NCBI RefSeq assembly: GCF_008831285.2
Contig: NC_045148.1
Coordinates: 5,897,001-5,957,000 of the forward strand
Direction: 5' to 3'
From: Nymphaea colorata
Lineage: Eukaryota > Streptophyta > Magnoliopsida > Nymphaeales > Nymphaeaceae
Length of the DNA: 60,000 bases
This document shows positions 12,988 to 25,573 of the stretch, piece after piece. Position numbers and translations under genes: made by a program. The notes beneath the pieces were generated by a model that made no database searches, was not told the DNA's origin, and saw only the letters and a program-made list of their open reading frames with translations. How positions within the stretch are numbered: the stretch's first letter is position 1; each line of letters begins with the position of its first letter.

Positions 12988-15181
12988 TTCTTATTGTCAG
13001 CGATTTTTCTAATTATTATTCTTTCATACGCAAACGGCTTCCATCCCAGACCATTTAGTACCTCAGACCGTGATCGGTCAAAGTCGAACCAAGTACTTGA
13101 GCTAAAAGTGGCACAATACCAATATCAAATCTTGCATCAGTGCAGTTATGGTAAATCATCAACTAAAGAAGGTCCTTGGGGCCCGACTTTGATGTTGCTA
13201 GAAGAAATTGAAATGTATCTTTACAAAATATGGAGCAATATTCTTCTTCAAGTACGTATAGAAGGTCTACAAGAACGGTCTAGAGATGTCATGTATTCAA
13301 TAGACACATGTGCACATTTCATTTATTTATATTTATTTTTTGAAAACGTTTTTTTTTAACAGATGTGATAATTTAGAGTTTGACAAACTTAGGAGCTAGG
13401 ACAGCGAGGGCTGGTTATGATAAGGCATGCAGTGATATTTTTCTTGATGCCATTATTTTGGGTGAGCAAAAAGCAGTCCAGCTGAGAGCAGAGGTCCACA
13501 CCACAATTTACAACTGTGTCGAGGCTTGGGCATATATGGCGACAGTGCATCGTCAACTTGGTACCGTATTCCATCCCATGCCATAATTGCCAGGTGCATA
13601 TATAGTGCCCTCAAGAATTGAAATGAAGATCTGGGCCATTACAGTGACTCCCCGCCGCCCCCACTTCCTTTTTAAAGTTATCTGAAGGCGCCACAAGCCC
13701 TAACAAAAAAACAAAAAAGTTGTATGGGTAGGCTTATATATGTATATATATGTATATGTAAGCAATCACGAACGATGTAAAGGCTCAATCAAAAAGAAGG
13801 TGCATCATTAAGAAGGTGAGCTTGATCTTAGATGCGCTTAAAAATGTGTTCTTTTTTTCAAATTTTCTGGCATTTATTTTCATCTAATTGATATTTACTA
13901 AAATTCTTAGATCAATTACTCAGTACCACTAGGATGAAGTACTCAGTGCCAATGACTAAAAGTGTATCTCTTGCGTCACTAAATGCTCATTGTTCTTGCT
14001 TAAAATTCGGCAAGAATATAATAGATTCTTACTGATCCAGATTTTCTTAACTAATAGGGCCCCATTTACAAAAAGCAAATGTATGTGTCACCTAGGAATT
14101 AGTCACACCTGCGTTTGGGGCATTAATAAGGTGCTTCATAAGGTAAACATGTTCTCAGTTGTGGAACTCATGTTCTAATCAGACCCCAGCTCGTAGTACA
14201 TATTCTCAATCGGCAGCGAACAGGAATCATATTCCAGTTGAATATAGCTATTATTCTATTTAACGTTGTCGGGCATCCAATATGCTTGGTCTTGGAGTCA
14301 GACTTGGATTTGGGTACAGTTGAGTTGAAAATTTTTACGTAACCAGATTCACCTTCAAAGTCAGATTCCCATCACTACATATATAGAATTGAACTCAATC
14401 ATCAGTATATTTCTGAATAACTGAATGCAAATACGACTCGAATATCTTACACTATCATCCAAACCATTGACATCCTCAGCAGGAAACTGATCATATTGAA
14501 AACAAAAGCATGAATTGAACACGTACTCCAAAGAAAAAAAAAAGTTTCAGAAACATTTTTCTGGAACGAGAAATAATAGGAAGAGGTCCTATTTGTTTTG
14601 ATGGTCGAGTAGTTTAGCTCCATATCCATCGGTCTTTTTTGGGGCTGTTCGACATTAAAAAGATCGTATGAATGTTTTAATATTGATTCGTAGAACACTT
14701 GAACAAGTATTTTAGGATTCATGGAGCAGTTGAACAAATACTTTATGAATCTACCCAACTCACATGGTGTTCCTATTGCCAAATGCCTCCTTTAGGTTGT
14801 GTTTGATTCCTTATAGATTTCAGATTTGAGGGAATTTCAAATCCATGATAGCTGAAATCTACAGTGTGGATTTCAGCATCTATCCCCAATGGGGATTTGA
14901 AATTAGTCTTTTTTGGGGGGTTGGGGGTGGGTGGGGATTGGGGTGTTGGACTTGAAAACAACAAATCTTAGATCACCGCGGGCAGGGGTGGAGCTAGAAA
15001 TTTTTTATGAAGAGGAACAAATGATGTGTTTAAGAAACAAAGGATGTGTTTGGATACACACTTAAAAAAGGGTTTCACAACCAAAACTTCCTGTTTTAGG
15101 GGCCATTTTGCCTCCGAAATCCTGTTTTGGGAGCGTTGGCCTACAAATCTAGGTTTTGCATAACCTGGTGCCACGACAAAG
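11632..15181. other. Intergenic, with one (TA)n array and unassigned open frames
   Basis: A (TA)n array covers 12961-12987. Two + frames nearby (12994-13359 and 13380-13586, the second reading GYDKACSDIFLDAIILGEQK) look more protein-like than their surroundings, but match nothing I recognise and lack clear splice partners. Around 14780-15175 lie G-rich and dispersed-repeat-like stretches (GGGGTTGGGGGTGGGTGGGG near 14916-14938). Confidence 0.4.
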
Positions 15182-15309
15182 GGGGGAGTGTCTCTTTTCT
15201 CTATTCAAAATGGAGTAAGTTTTGACAAAGTTGGCTGCAAGGTTAGGGGGAGTGTCTCTTTTCTCTATTCAAATTGGAGTAAGTTTTGACAAAGTTGGCT
15301 GCAAGGTTA
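15182..15309. repeat. 64-bp tandem duplication upstream of the VQ gene
   Basis: A 64-bp unit starting GGGGGAGTGTCTCTTTTCTC occupies 15182-15245 and repeats at 15246-15309 with one visible change (AAAATGG to AAATTGG). Each unit contains TTTTGACAAAG, a TTGAC core of the kind bound by WRKY factors but without the usual C/T after it. It lies about 360-485 bp upstream of the VQ start codon, so it may be in that gene's promoter. Confidence 0.92.
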
Positions 15310-15435
15310 TCATCCAAACGCCAGGCTAAGCTTTCTCTCAATATCTTTCAAAACCTTTTGTGCATCCGGCTGACGCCACATTGGGTGGCTAATCAGCATC
15401 CAAGTGACGTGAGATGCAAATGGTCAGAGACAGAT

Positions 15436-15441
15436 GGTCAA
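15436..15441 (-). promoter_or_regulatory. W-box (TTGACC) in the VQ gene 5' flank
   Basis: The minus strand reads TTGACC here, a full W-box ([T]TGAC[C/T]). It lies 226 bp upstream of the VQ start codon. VQ proteins bind WRKY factors and their genes are often WRKY targets, so a role is plausible. It remains inference from a 6-base match. Confidence 0.35.
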
Positions 15442-15666
15442 GGTTTGCCGCCTGACTTTTTGCTTTAATCAACTTTCTCATTGTCCTTATGCGCAGGCAG
15501 AAAACGCGACATCGTGGCAAATATGACTTGTAACAAAGGCGTTCAGAACTTTCATTCTGCAATAAAGAAGAGACGAAGAGAGAGCAAGCTCTTATAGGGT
15601 CTAACAAAACTCTCCTTCGTTCCCTCCTTCCGATTGTAAGAGCATCAGCCCAACATAAGCGTGGCA

Positions 15667-16173
15667 ATGGGGAGTCGCAGTGAGAAAACCTGGCTTTACC
15701 CTCCAAGCCTTAATCACCAACAACAACGTCCGCCGGTATCATCATCAACACCAACTGTTGATCTTGTCTCAGTAGCTGATGCTGCCGCAGTCTTACAGGG
15801 CAGTGCCGGTCCAGCCATTTCCTCCGGCACCAATTCTGATATTCATATTAGTGAAGAAGAAAATTCGAAGAAAGGAGCACGGAAGCGCACAAGAACATCG
15901 AAGAAAGCACCGACCACCCTCTTCAATACGGATGTCCACAATTTCAGAGCTATGGTGCAGCAATTCACCGGCCTGAGTGCTGCCTCGTTCGTCCACGGAA
16001 ATCAAGGGGGTAGCAGTCTCAGCTTTGGGCATGAAGTCAGACCCGACCATCGTCAGATCAGTCCCTCGGCTCTATCAGACATGACCCATCAACAAAAAGA
16101 GACGGGAACATCGGCAGTCTCCGGTGGCCGTCCTCGTCCAGCCAACAGCTATGGCTATTGGGGTCTTCGCTGA
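15667..16173 (+). CDS. VQ-motif protein (168 aa)
   Basis: An intronless frame from ATG 15667 to TGA 16171-16173. A GTG six bases upstream is in frame, but ATG is the natural start. The VQ motif FRAMVQQFTG is at residues 93-102 and fits FxxxVQxhTG exactly. It is preceded by a basic stretch KKGARKRTRTSKKAP (about 68-82), a likely nuclear signal, and by APTTLFNTD, the usual lead-in to the motif. The rest is Ser/Gln/Pro-rich and probably disordered. VQ proteins are plant co-regulators that bind the DNA-binding domain of group I/IIc WRKY factors and some MAP kinase substrates, tuning defence and development. Plant VQ genes are mostly intronless and short, as here. Which VQ subgroup and which WRKY partner cannot be told from sequence alone. 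No break is seen. Confidence 0.93.
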   Translation: MGSRSEKTWLYPPSLNHQQQRPPVSSSTPTVDLVSVADAAAVLQGSAGPAISSGTNSDIHISEEENSKKGARKRTRTSKKAPTTLFNTDVHNFRAMVQQFTGLSAASFVHGNQGGSSLSFGHEVRPDHRQISPSALSDMTHQQKETGTSAVSGGRPRPANSYGYWGLR

Positions 16174-16739
16174 TCTAGGGTTGCAGGTGTTGACTATGGA
16201 GAGGTGGAAGGGCAATTTCTGAAGCCACTTGTGGTGACCCAATCTCTCAATGTTTTTGCCTTTTTCATGCGGCCCTCTAATATATTCTGCATAGTTTAGT
16301 TAATGACGCATATATTTTTGTTCATGATACTTTAATATTTGTTCATGAAATTGTTCAAACCCGCAAAACCAATGAAACATAGCCCCATCTCAATTATGTA
16401 GCAACGAAAGGATATGTATCATGCTTAACGTTAATTTTTAGGATTTAGAAAATAGGTGGTTAGGTACCAAAATCCTATCATCTAGAGTTTATTATTTTTC
16501 ATTGCAAAATAATAAAACTAAAATAGATAAAGATTGATTGTTGAACTTCACATTTGTCATGAATAAAATTCTACTTGATTGTTTTCGGTAAGCAGGAGGA
16601 AACCCACTGCCCAAGTGTAAGAGGTCAAAAGTCTCCTTTTATTACCTCTACTCTTAGGGTCTAAAGCTTTTTCAAGACTTGGGTGGTCCAAGGATTTACC
16701 ATCAAACTTGTGTCATGCATACATGCCGCTGTTTGTTGT
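16174..16739. other. 3' flank of the VQ gene
   Basis: Presumed 3' UTR followed by A/T-rich intergenic DNA. No other gene is recognised. A possible A/T-rich polyadenylation zone lies around 16280-16350. Confidence 0.4.
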
Positions 16740-16812
16740 TTAAATGAGTCGCATCTATGAGAATCGAACTCACGACGCATTGATAGCATATCACTCAAAT
16801 AAGTTTATGGAA
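16740..16812 (-). mobile_element. Possible SINE head or tRNA-like pol III promoter
   Basis: On the minus strand, GAGTTCGATTC matches the pol III B box (GGTTCGANNCC-like). About 28 bases upstream, TTTGAGTGATA loosely resembles an A box. The segment does not fold into a full tRNA that I can see. Downstream minus-strand DNA to about 16600 could be a SINE body, but I found no tail or flanking duplication. Confidence 0.3.
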
Positions 16813-17228
16813 CAGCTCAGATAAGTTTATGTGAATTCTAACAGCTCTATAGGGACCCTTCGACCAGTGGGATTCACTCCACACACAACTGCCCAACAAA
16901 TTAAAAATCATCGAGCAGCCTTAACTCATGCACATGCTGCATATACGAGCATCGTGGAATTTGTAGAACCACACCTTGGCTGCAGAAATAGACATATCCC
17001 ATACACACACACACACACATGTATTTAGAAAAATTGAAATCAGCTGGCCACCAAATGTTGAAACCCCCACAAAAACATTATAAATTGTTGCTAAAAACGC
17101 CACAAATTGTGGCTGCACTATAAGCTGTTGCTAATTTCATTACAAGGTGTTTTGAACAATGATTTTAAAAAAATAATTTTATTATCCAACAACATCTGGC
17201 GTCCGACTGATTTCAATCTCTCTTCTCT

Positions 17229-18660
<1,432 letters not shown>

Positions 18661-18668
18661 TTCCATGT

Positions 18669-18974
18669 AAGGCTGAAACTATGCCTGGCGGCGGATGGGC
18701 ACCTGACCTGACTCAGGCCCTGGCCTGAGCATTATAAACGGCTTGATGGGCCCAGACTTGTCGGGTCAGGCCTGACCCGACAATCTAACAGGCTGGACCG
18801 GAGCACTATCGTCAGCTCGTCGGCAGCCTTGTAGGTTCAATAATTTTTTTTTGTTTTTTAAAAACAATTAAAAAAAGTAAACTGTAAACATTTTAACTTT
18901 TATTTTGGAGCAAATAGGCCTTCTATTCAGGAAAGGCCTGCCCGGTCCGAAGCCTGGTCTCGGGCCGGCCCTTT
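18669..18974. mobile_element. GC-rich hAT-like miniature element with 8-bp target duplication
   Basis: A GC-rich island in A/T-rich DNA. The same 8 bases, TTCCATGT, flank it at 18661-18668 and 18975-18982 (a ninth base also matches). An 8-bp duplication is the hallmark of hAT insertion. The ends read AAGGCTG and, inverted, AAAGGGCCGG, roughly inverted repeats. Inside is a perfect 26-bp palindrome at 18758-18783 (arm TTGTCGGGTCAGG). No transposase is encoded. Confidence 0.7.
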
Positions 18975-18982
18975 TTCCATGT

Positions 18983-20571
18983 AGTAATATTTGGATTGTT
19001 TTTCCTTTATTTTTTCCACAAGAAAAAGTCATCGATTTGCTATCTTTATCTTAAAGCCATATGTAAATTGGGAAAGAAAAAATTACAACAATAAAATTCA
19101 TTGATCGTCACACATCAAGGGCATGGGGCTCATATATATCTAGAGGAGAGAATACTGAGAGCATATCCTCCACTCAAGAGAGACAATGTCACAGTCCTTC
19201 TCCCTTGGGATGCAGGTTACTTCGGGATCTGAGTGGTCAATGGGCAGCCACCGTTTGCAGTCTAAAAAAGTAGCACACACAAGGACTCAAACTATGAAAG
19301 CATCGTCACTGGTCAGTGCAAGTCTCAAACTGACTAGCTTTGCTATGCTCTTCGGGTTTGGGGCTGAAAGCATATGCTCCAATGAAAAGGATAAATGAAA
19401 TGGATAAAGCCTTTGTCACCACTTTCTCATTGTCATGCATATATATAGACGACCTGTGATGCTCGTTGGGAGGACTGGTGCCCAGCCTCAACTTGCGAAT
19501 GAAAAAGTAAAGTGGCTCCATCATGCGTACATGTTTTCCATTAAAGACAATAATATGTGAGGATTGAACTTTCACCAGACACGGCATGCTCGCCTGTCCT
19601 TAAGAGTTCTCTGGCGCGCGCTCAATTAAATAACGTTGATGTGCATTCGAAAATTGGAAGGATCTTATGCATGAGAAGAGAAAGGAGAGGAAGAGGAAAA
19701 ACTATACTTGATTCTTGTTTAAGAAAACTTCTTCCACTACCGATGCAACATAAGAGGGAAATATACAAACAAAGTATAATTTACATGCTGGGGTTACATA
19801 AGCAAAAGTTATCCTAGGGCCAATTTCTTATGGTTTTTTTTTGGGTCACACCACGACAACTTTAAGTTTTCGGTACTTCTACCAAGCCGCCACACTTAGC
19901 TTTTTCACGAAACCAAAAACCAGAGCTTGTATGTATATATATATATATATATGAGCGATCCTTCAACTTGACATGTTTGTGCATCTTCTCCAACGCAAAA
20001 GCAGGTGCCCCTGAAAAATATCAAATGATAAAAGTTCAAGGACTGTAGCTAAGACTTGATGCTTCAATAAAGTTTGGAAGTGGAGTACTGGAACCAAAAG
20101 TGGGAGTAGGAAAGAGAAAAAGGTCAAACTTCTTTGGTGATTCCAAACTGGCGAATGCAGGAATTTTCTAAAACCTGCCACCTTTTGCTGGCAAGATTTC
20201 CGGAGCTAGGAAGTTTTCCTATCAGAAGTTTCGACTGTCCTATCTTGTCGTGTCCAACTTGCTCTGTTAAAATTTTCTTACCATTTCTAACAAGTAAAAG
20301 GAGCACATTTTCTTATTGAAAGGTTTTGGTTTAAAAATTTCTGCAAGGCAAAAAGAAAAAAAAAAAAAATCTTTCAGCAGATATCTTTTTACTTCTGCAA
20401 AAATAAGGCTCCAACCAACAAGAGAAAGTTTCCCTGGGGAAAAAGGAAAAGAAGGATTCTGAGAAAGAGTGCAAAGTGTGGTATATGAGAAATGGAAAGA
20501 AAAGAATCAGCTCGCTGCAGAAATATTACCTTCACAGAGCTTGCCTCCCAAAATTTTGTAAGGCATACGGT
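18983..20571. other. 3' flank of the serine-rich gene and intergenic DNA
   Basis: The right part probably holds the 3' UTR of the minus-strand serine-rich gene; its polyadenylation site is not evident. A + frame at 19186-19398 (70 aa, starting MSQSFSLGMQ) follows a TATATATCTAG stretch but has no known motif, so I do not call it a gene. A short (TA)n run is at 19929-19952. Confidence 0.35.
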
Positions 20572-22248
20572 TCAGTAATACAGCGAACCTGAAAGAGGGA
20601 AGTTTAGGAAATGTTTTAGAAAGCCTATCCTGCTAGAGAAGATTCAAAATTCACAAGAAACTAAATGTCCTGTTCCACATCTGTCTTTTATATGTCATAC
20701 CTTGCCACCAATTTCCCCTTGAAGCACCGTTTGAGTTAGAATTTGGGTCATCTTCACCACCATTTTTTGGAAACTGCAGTCACATGGTTGTAGGGAGGAG
20801 GAATGTTTCAATATTAACAACAATCAGATACGGGCACCGAGAAGAGTGATGCATTCAACAAATTTTTGTGAAGACTCACAATGTTAGAAGTCCCAGAGGC
20901 GTGCGATGTTGGTGCTCTAACGCACATGTCCTGACCACCGTAGTACAAAGATGAACTCAGAAAGAAGGGCTCTACTTCCTCCAACTGCTCGAACTTCTGG
21001 TTCTTGGTCTCTGAGGAGAAAGCGATAGGAGAACAAAAGTCAAGAAATAATAACAAGCACGGAAGAATACACCTTCTTTTGGTTAAAGATTTTAATAGAA
21101 CGCCAAGCTAAGAGCCTAACGCCACCTAGAAAGAAGAGCTTTTCAAATCCTTTACAGCAACTCTTCAACCCTTCTGTAACACAGAAGGGTGAGAGGCAGG
21201 CACAACGCCCATGCAGAATCAGCCCAAAGTAAAAGAAATGCACGTTCCAATAACTACATCTTACTTTATAGATCTGCCATAACTTACGAAGAAAATCAAC
21301 AAGATGCCAGTAAAAAACAGAAAAGTATAAAGCAGGGTCGATTCACGCACCACCAGAGCCGTATTTGGACCTAGATGATGACTCGAAATGAGAGCTCCCA
21401 CCTCCCTGTTCAAGAGAGAAGATCAACGGTGTGAAGCCAATCTCTCAAATATGAGATAAGCAGAAACAGTAAAGATATAAAACCATTAAAAGAAAGAGAA
21501 TGTCTAAACTGTAGACCAAAGTTGTAATGACCAATAGAATGATTTTTCGTTACAAAACAGGGAGTGGAATCAAAGCTCATTCACCAAAAACTTCGAGAAA
21601 GAAACAGATCATTGGCTACTGACATCACCAAAAAAAAAAAAAAGCCTCATGGTTATCCGCTAAACCAGTCAAACTATCCTCAGGATGTCCTGAAGATTGT
21701 CAGGGCAGAAAAATCAGATGGGAACGTATCAATAGCCAAAAGAAAACTTAGAACCATCCCCATAATTATTTCCCCTGCCCACAAAAGTCCTCGAGTGCGT
21801 AAAACCTGAAAATGAAAGATAGTAAAAAAAGAAAAGGAAGGAAGACGTCCGAGCAGCGCTGGCTGGCGTCAAAAACATTAAACAAATCAAATAAATAAAG
21901 AATGGGCATCAGATTCTTGCTTGAGGGGAAATAATTAGACACACAAAACAAGAACGACCATCTTCTTCTTTTCGTTTCTTTTCTTCACTTGCTAGAGAAG
22001 AGCAAGGCCTCACAGACGCGCGAGAGATAGAAGAGAGAGGAGGGGGGATCCACCTTGGCGGAGGACCACTGTGATGACGACGAGGAGGAAGTGGAAAACA
22101 CAGATTGGAACACGCCACTTCTGCCGGCAGAAGCAGCAGGGGAATCTCTGTCGCCAAAGAGTTCCGAGATGGAGCTGGTGCTCCTTCCCTGACCCTTCTT
22201 CCCCTGTCCTCCAACGTACTGGTGGTGGTGATGGCCGCTCCTCTCCAT
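20572..22248 (-). CDS. Serine-rich plant protein, SIS-like (NWWQGSLYY family), multi-exon
   Basis: Coding exons on the minus strand: 22248-22054 (65 aa from MERSGHHHHQY), 21405-21351, 21010-20880, 20773-20701 and 20588-20572 (TGA). All introns are GT-AG, and phases 0, 1, 0, 1 join without a break to give 156 aa. Conserved parts are SISELFG near the N-terminus, then VEPFFLSSSLYYGGQD (about 96-111), NGGEDDPNSNSNGAS and the final RGNWWQGSLYY. The last codon of NWWQG is itself split by the intron before SLYY. From memory this fits the small plant-only family that includes Arabidopsis SIS (salt-induced serine-rich), linked to salt tolerance. The biochemical role is unknown, and no membrane segment or enzyme motif is seen. 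An extra 51-bp exon (about 21805-21755) between the first two listed exons is possible and would keep frame. The family call is firmer than the SIS name. Confidence 0.82.
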
Positions 22249-22593
22249 GTCTCTCCAACCAACCAAAACCCCAACCACCAAAAAAGATCTTTGGATAAAA
22301 CCCCAACTGCCAAAAACCAACCAGGGAGGGAAAAAGAGAGCGACAGAAGCCCGACTCTTCAACCACAAACCAACAAAACAACTCCCCAAGTAGCTTTTTG
22401 TCACCTCTCCCTCTCTCTCTACCTCTCTCGATCTTCCTTCTTCCCACCCTTAGCTCTTTACCCCTAATATCTATCTCCCCAAGTCCCAAAGTTACTGCTG
22501 CACACCACTCTCTCTGCTGCTAAGAATGTCTGCCAACTGCTTGCCCGAAGCACACCTCTCTTCCCATGTGAAGAGTGCATAGGAAACCCCACA

Positions 22594-22600
22594 ATTTATA
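22594..22600 (-). promoter_or_regulatory. TATA box of the serine-rich gene
   Basis: The minus strand reads TATAAAT inside CGTTATAAATTGTGG, about 346 bp upstream of the start codon. The expected transcription start near 22565 would give a CT-rich 5' leader of about 315 bp, which matches the CTCTCTC runs at about 22400-22440 and 22505-22515. An ACGTGT word, an ABRE-like core, lies further upstream at 22877-22882. Confidence 0.5.
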
Positions 22601-25506
22601 ACGGATGAGGTTCAGAATCCTATCCCTCTTTTGTCCATGTCCTCAAAGTTACCTTTTTTGACTTCTCTTTTTATCGGTTGGGTTCTCCCCTGCCTCATAT
22701 CTCTCCATTCTATATATAAATATGATAAATATCTGGACATTTATGTATAAAAGAAAGAGAAGAGTGTGTATTCGTGGACCCCAGAGCTTACTTTGACGAG
22801 ACGCGTGTAGGCCGTATCCAGGAAGGCATGGGGAGAGTTTGAATGGATAAAACCATGGATATATAGACTATTTCCTACGTGTGTGGTGTCAGCACGGAAT
22901 AGGGAAATAACGTTACGGGAGGCGAAAGTTGAAATCCTTTAACGATAAGGCAACTACTGACTGACATGAAGCGGCTCCGACTTCGGTTTAATGTCTAGGG
23001 AAACGAAAGATCAAAAGGTTTCTTGGAAATGTTTCTGTGACTTGTGGTCACCAGAGAGAGAGAGAGAGCATGATTTTGGGAAGAATATCCGGATTTTATT
23101 TGGTTACTGTTTGAGGTGCAATGAATTTTTGTTAGCAATTAATAATAGAAGTCTAAAATTAAACAATTATGCTTGTTTGGATGAAGAGAAAAAGATTGAA
23201 AGGGTGGTCATTTCTGTGTTCAGTTGTTCAAACAAGAAGGAGAGAGAAAAACAATATATATATATGGATGCAAGGAAAAAAAAGTCAATGTAAATCCAAT
23301 CCTTCAAAAATTGAATAAATTGAGACTGAAAGAAAAGATATATGACATCCTTTCCTTTCCTTGTCTCTCCTTTTTTTTTTTCTTTCATTTCCTTTTCATC
23401 CATTTTAATTCCTCCTTTTCCCTCCATACAAACATGGGCATTAGAGTTTCATTCATTTTGGTTGTTTATGCCATTTCTTTGTTCAGACTTTCTTTGTGAT
23501 CATAAATATGAGAACTCTGAGCAATTAATGGTCTAACTCAAGAAGAGAGATATATAAATAAAGCCAATGAGCTAAAACAGGGACATGAGAATCTGCTGGA
23601 GTTGATTGCCTATAATATTTGCCAGTTGAGATTAACCACCTTATGCCAGTATCTTTAAAACAAATTAGAATGGGGCTGAATAAGCTGTTCCAAATCCAAT
23701 CAGTTACAATCACTACTATTTAGACAATGTCAATTTTTAGTGATTTAATATTGATTATTATTTATCTCAAATTAATGCAGTCCCACAGTAGCTATCATTT
23801 ACCTTGTGTTCTTACTTTCTACCTAAGTCACATGGATACTGGTATGGATAGAGATATAGCGTGCAGGTGGGCAGTTTTGAAAAATGTGGGTATAGTTCGC
23901 TCTACAGCTCTTATCAAGGATGTTCATTGTTCCATCGATCTGGGGAATTGGGACGACATACAATTAGGGGCCGTTTGTTGTGTTGGTTTTAGGTATACAT
24001 AATCTTAGCAGAAGAGATATTGCATGTAAATTTTCAAGTGTGCATTGCATTGGAAATACTTGAGTTTGTAATTCATATTCTAGAAGAGGTTCTGTCCTAC
24101 GCAGATAAATTTTTATATATCTATCTTGCAAATTCTTTTAAAAGACTTAATTGGGGTCCTCGGATGGCTAAATTAATCTCCTCATTTAATTGATGTTGAA
24201 AGAAAAAGGAAAATGGAGTAAAATATTTCTATGCTTTTACTATCATATAGAAAATCTTCGAAGTTCTTCATAAGCTCAGAAGAGAGTATTCAATTATATT
24301 AAATAAAATAGGAAAATGTTGAAAGATAATTAAACTAGTCATGATGTTGACACATTCTGAAACTATACAATTTTCTCATTCAACAAGAGGTATGTTTAAG
24401 CTCCTCAGTAGAATATTGGCGAACTTATTAGAAGGCAGAAACATGTTTATAATTTGCAGCTTTTTGAGTAAAACCAATCAGGTTGTGACTCCATCCAGGT
24501 TGAGAAGAAAATTGGTAGATGATTTGGAAGTAGATGTTTTGAACAAGCCTAGTGTGAGACAACACAATTTGTTAATTTACACAAACCATCTGAGTATGTG
24601 TTGAATCAACTGAGTTTAACTTGTTGATTTCTAGCATCGAGTCCCAAAGGAGAGGCCCATTAAAGCTTGGCTAACTTGACCAAGCACCGATGTTGTCTAG
24701 GAATCGGCAGGCAAGTCGTTAATGATAAGAACCATGGTAGAGTAGGTTAGGAGAGGTTTTTTTTTTAATGATTTTGAACATATACTACAACAAGATTTTC
24801 ACCCATTACTAGCACTACAAAAGAAGATGGATTCACTTATGTGTGCGAAGGAAGACATCGGTGAAAACTCACTTTTACTGACATCCAGGTCTACATGTTG
24901 GTGAAAACTACTTCACTAACATCCGAGGGTAAACATCTACATTATAAAGGGGGAAAACATCAGCAAAAGCATTATTGAGGTGACTTCTGACGTGAAGAGA
25001 AATGGCAGAGTCAAGCCACAGGCAATACGTCAATGAGTACGCACTTTCCTTGTTGCCAAAACAAAAAAGTGTCAGTAATGCTTTAACCAGCATCATGCCC
25101 AATGACTATTATTTGCATCAAAACTAAGCAATAGTGACGATCAGATTGCATCAACGAAGGCCTCAATGTGTGAATATGCATCAATGAGTACTTTCCTAGT
25201 AACATGTTCTTTACGTCACAAAAAACTCTTAAATTTCCAATATATTGACAGTTACTGTGTTATATTGATAGTACACTTAGATTTTCAGTAGCATTTTTTG
25301 GTCATGCAACTGAAGACCCAGAATTTTCAGTGGCATCTCCCTTCCTATCCCCAACAAGGACAGACATGCAGGGGAGGCCATTGCCTCCCACCATTCCAGC
25401 GTTGTAAGGTATTGAAGCCCCTTTATCATGACTGTTTGATCAAGTTGATGGATGGCCAGCCTATTATTGTATGGACAATTTTATATGTATAGTTAGTGTT
25501 CACTGG

Positions 25507-25508
<2 letters not shown>
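22601..25508. other. Intergenic, no gene recognised
   Basis: A/T-rich DNA with T-rich and GA-rich runs (23055-23068 GAGA; 23371-23381 T). At 24813-24830 the sequence CACTACAAAAGAAGATGG looks like a CACTA-type left end, followed by GACATC and GGTGAAAAC words repeated at about 24865-24910. I found no partner end. Frames at 23727-24002 and 24341-24604 match nothing known. Confidence 0.4.

Positions 25509-25570
<62 letters not shown>
25509..25570. repeat. (TA)n microsatellite, 62 bp
   Basis: An uninterrupted alternating TA array followed by GTGCACCCCCCCCC. Confidence 0.97.

Positions 25571-25573
<3 letters not shown>

Noticed and set aside
12994-13359. 121-aa + frame with KEGPWGP, considered as a jacalin-type lectin exon
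   Set aside because: Only a few residues fit, the other lectin landmarks are missing and there is no splice context.
16740-16800. A tRNA gene on the minus strand
   Set aside because: A TTCGATTC loop is present, but no full cloverleaf with acceptor and anticodon stems could be drawn.
19186-19398. 70-aa + frame starting MSQSFSLGMQ
   Set aside because: There is a TATA-like stretch upstream, but no similarity to anything known and no other support.
22010-22489. 159-aa and 134-aa minus frames over the first exon of the serine-rich gene
   Set aside because: They are alternative frames. Only the frame starting MERSGHHHH joins the conserved downstream exons in phase.
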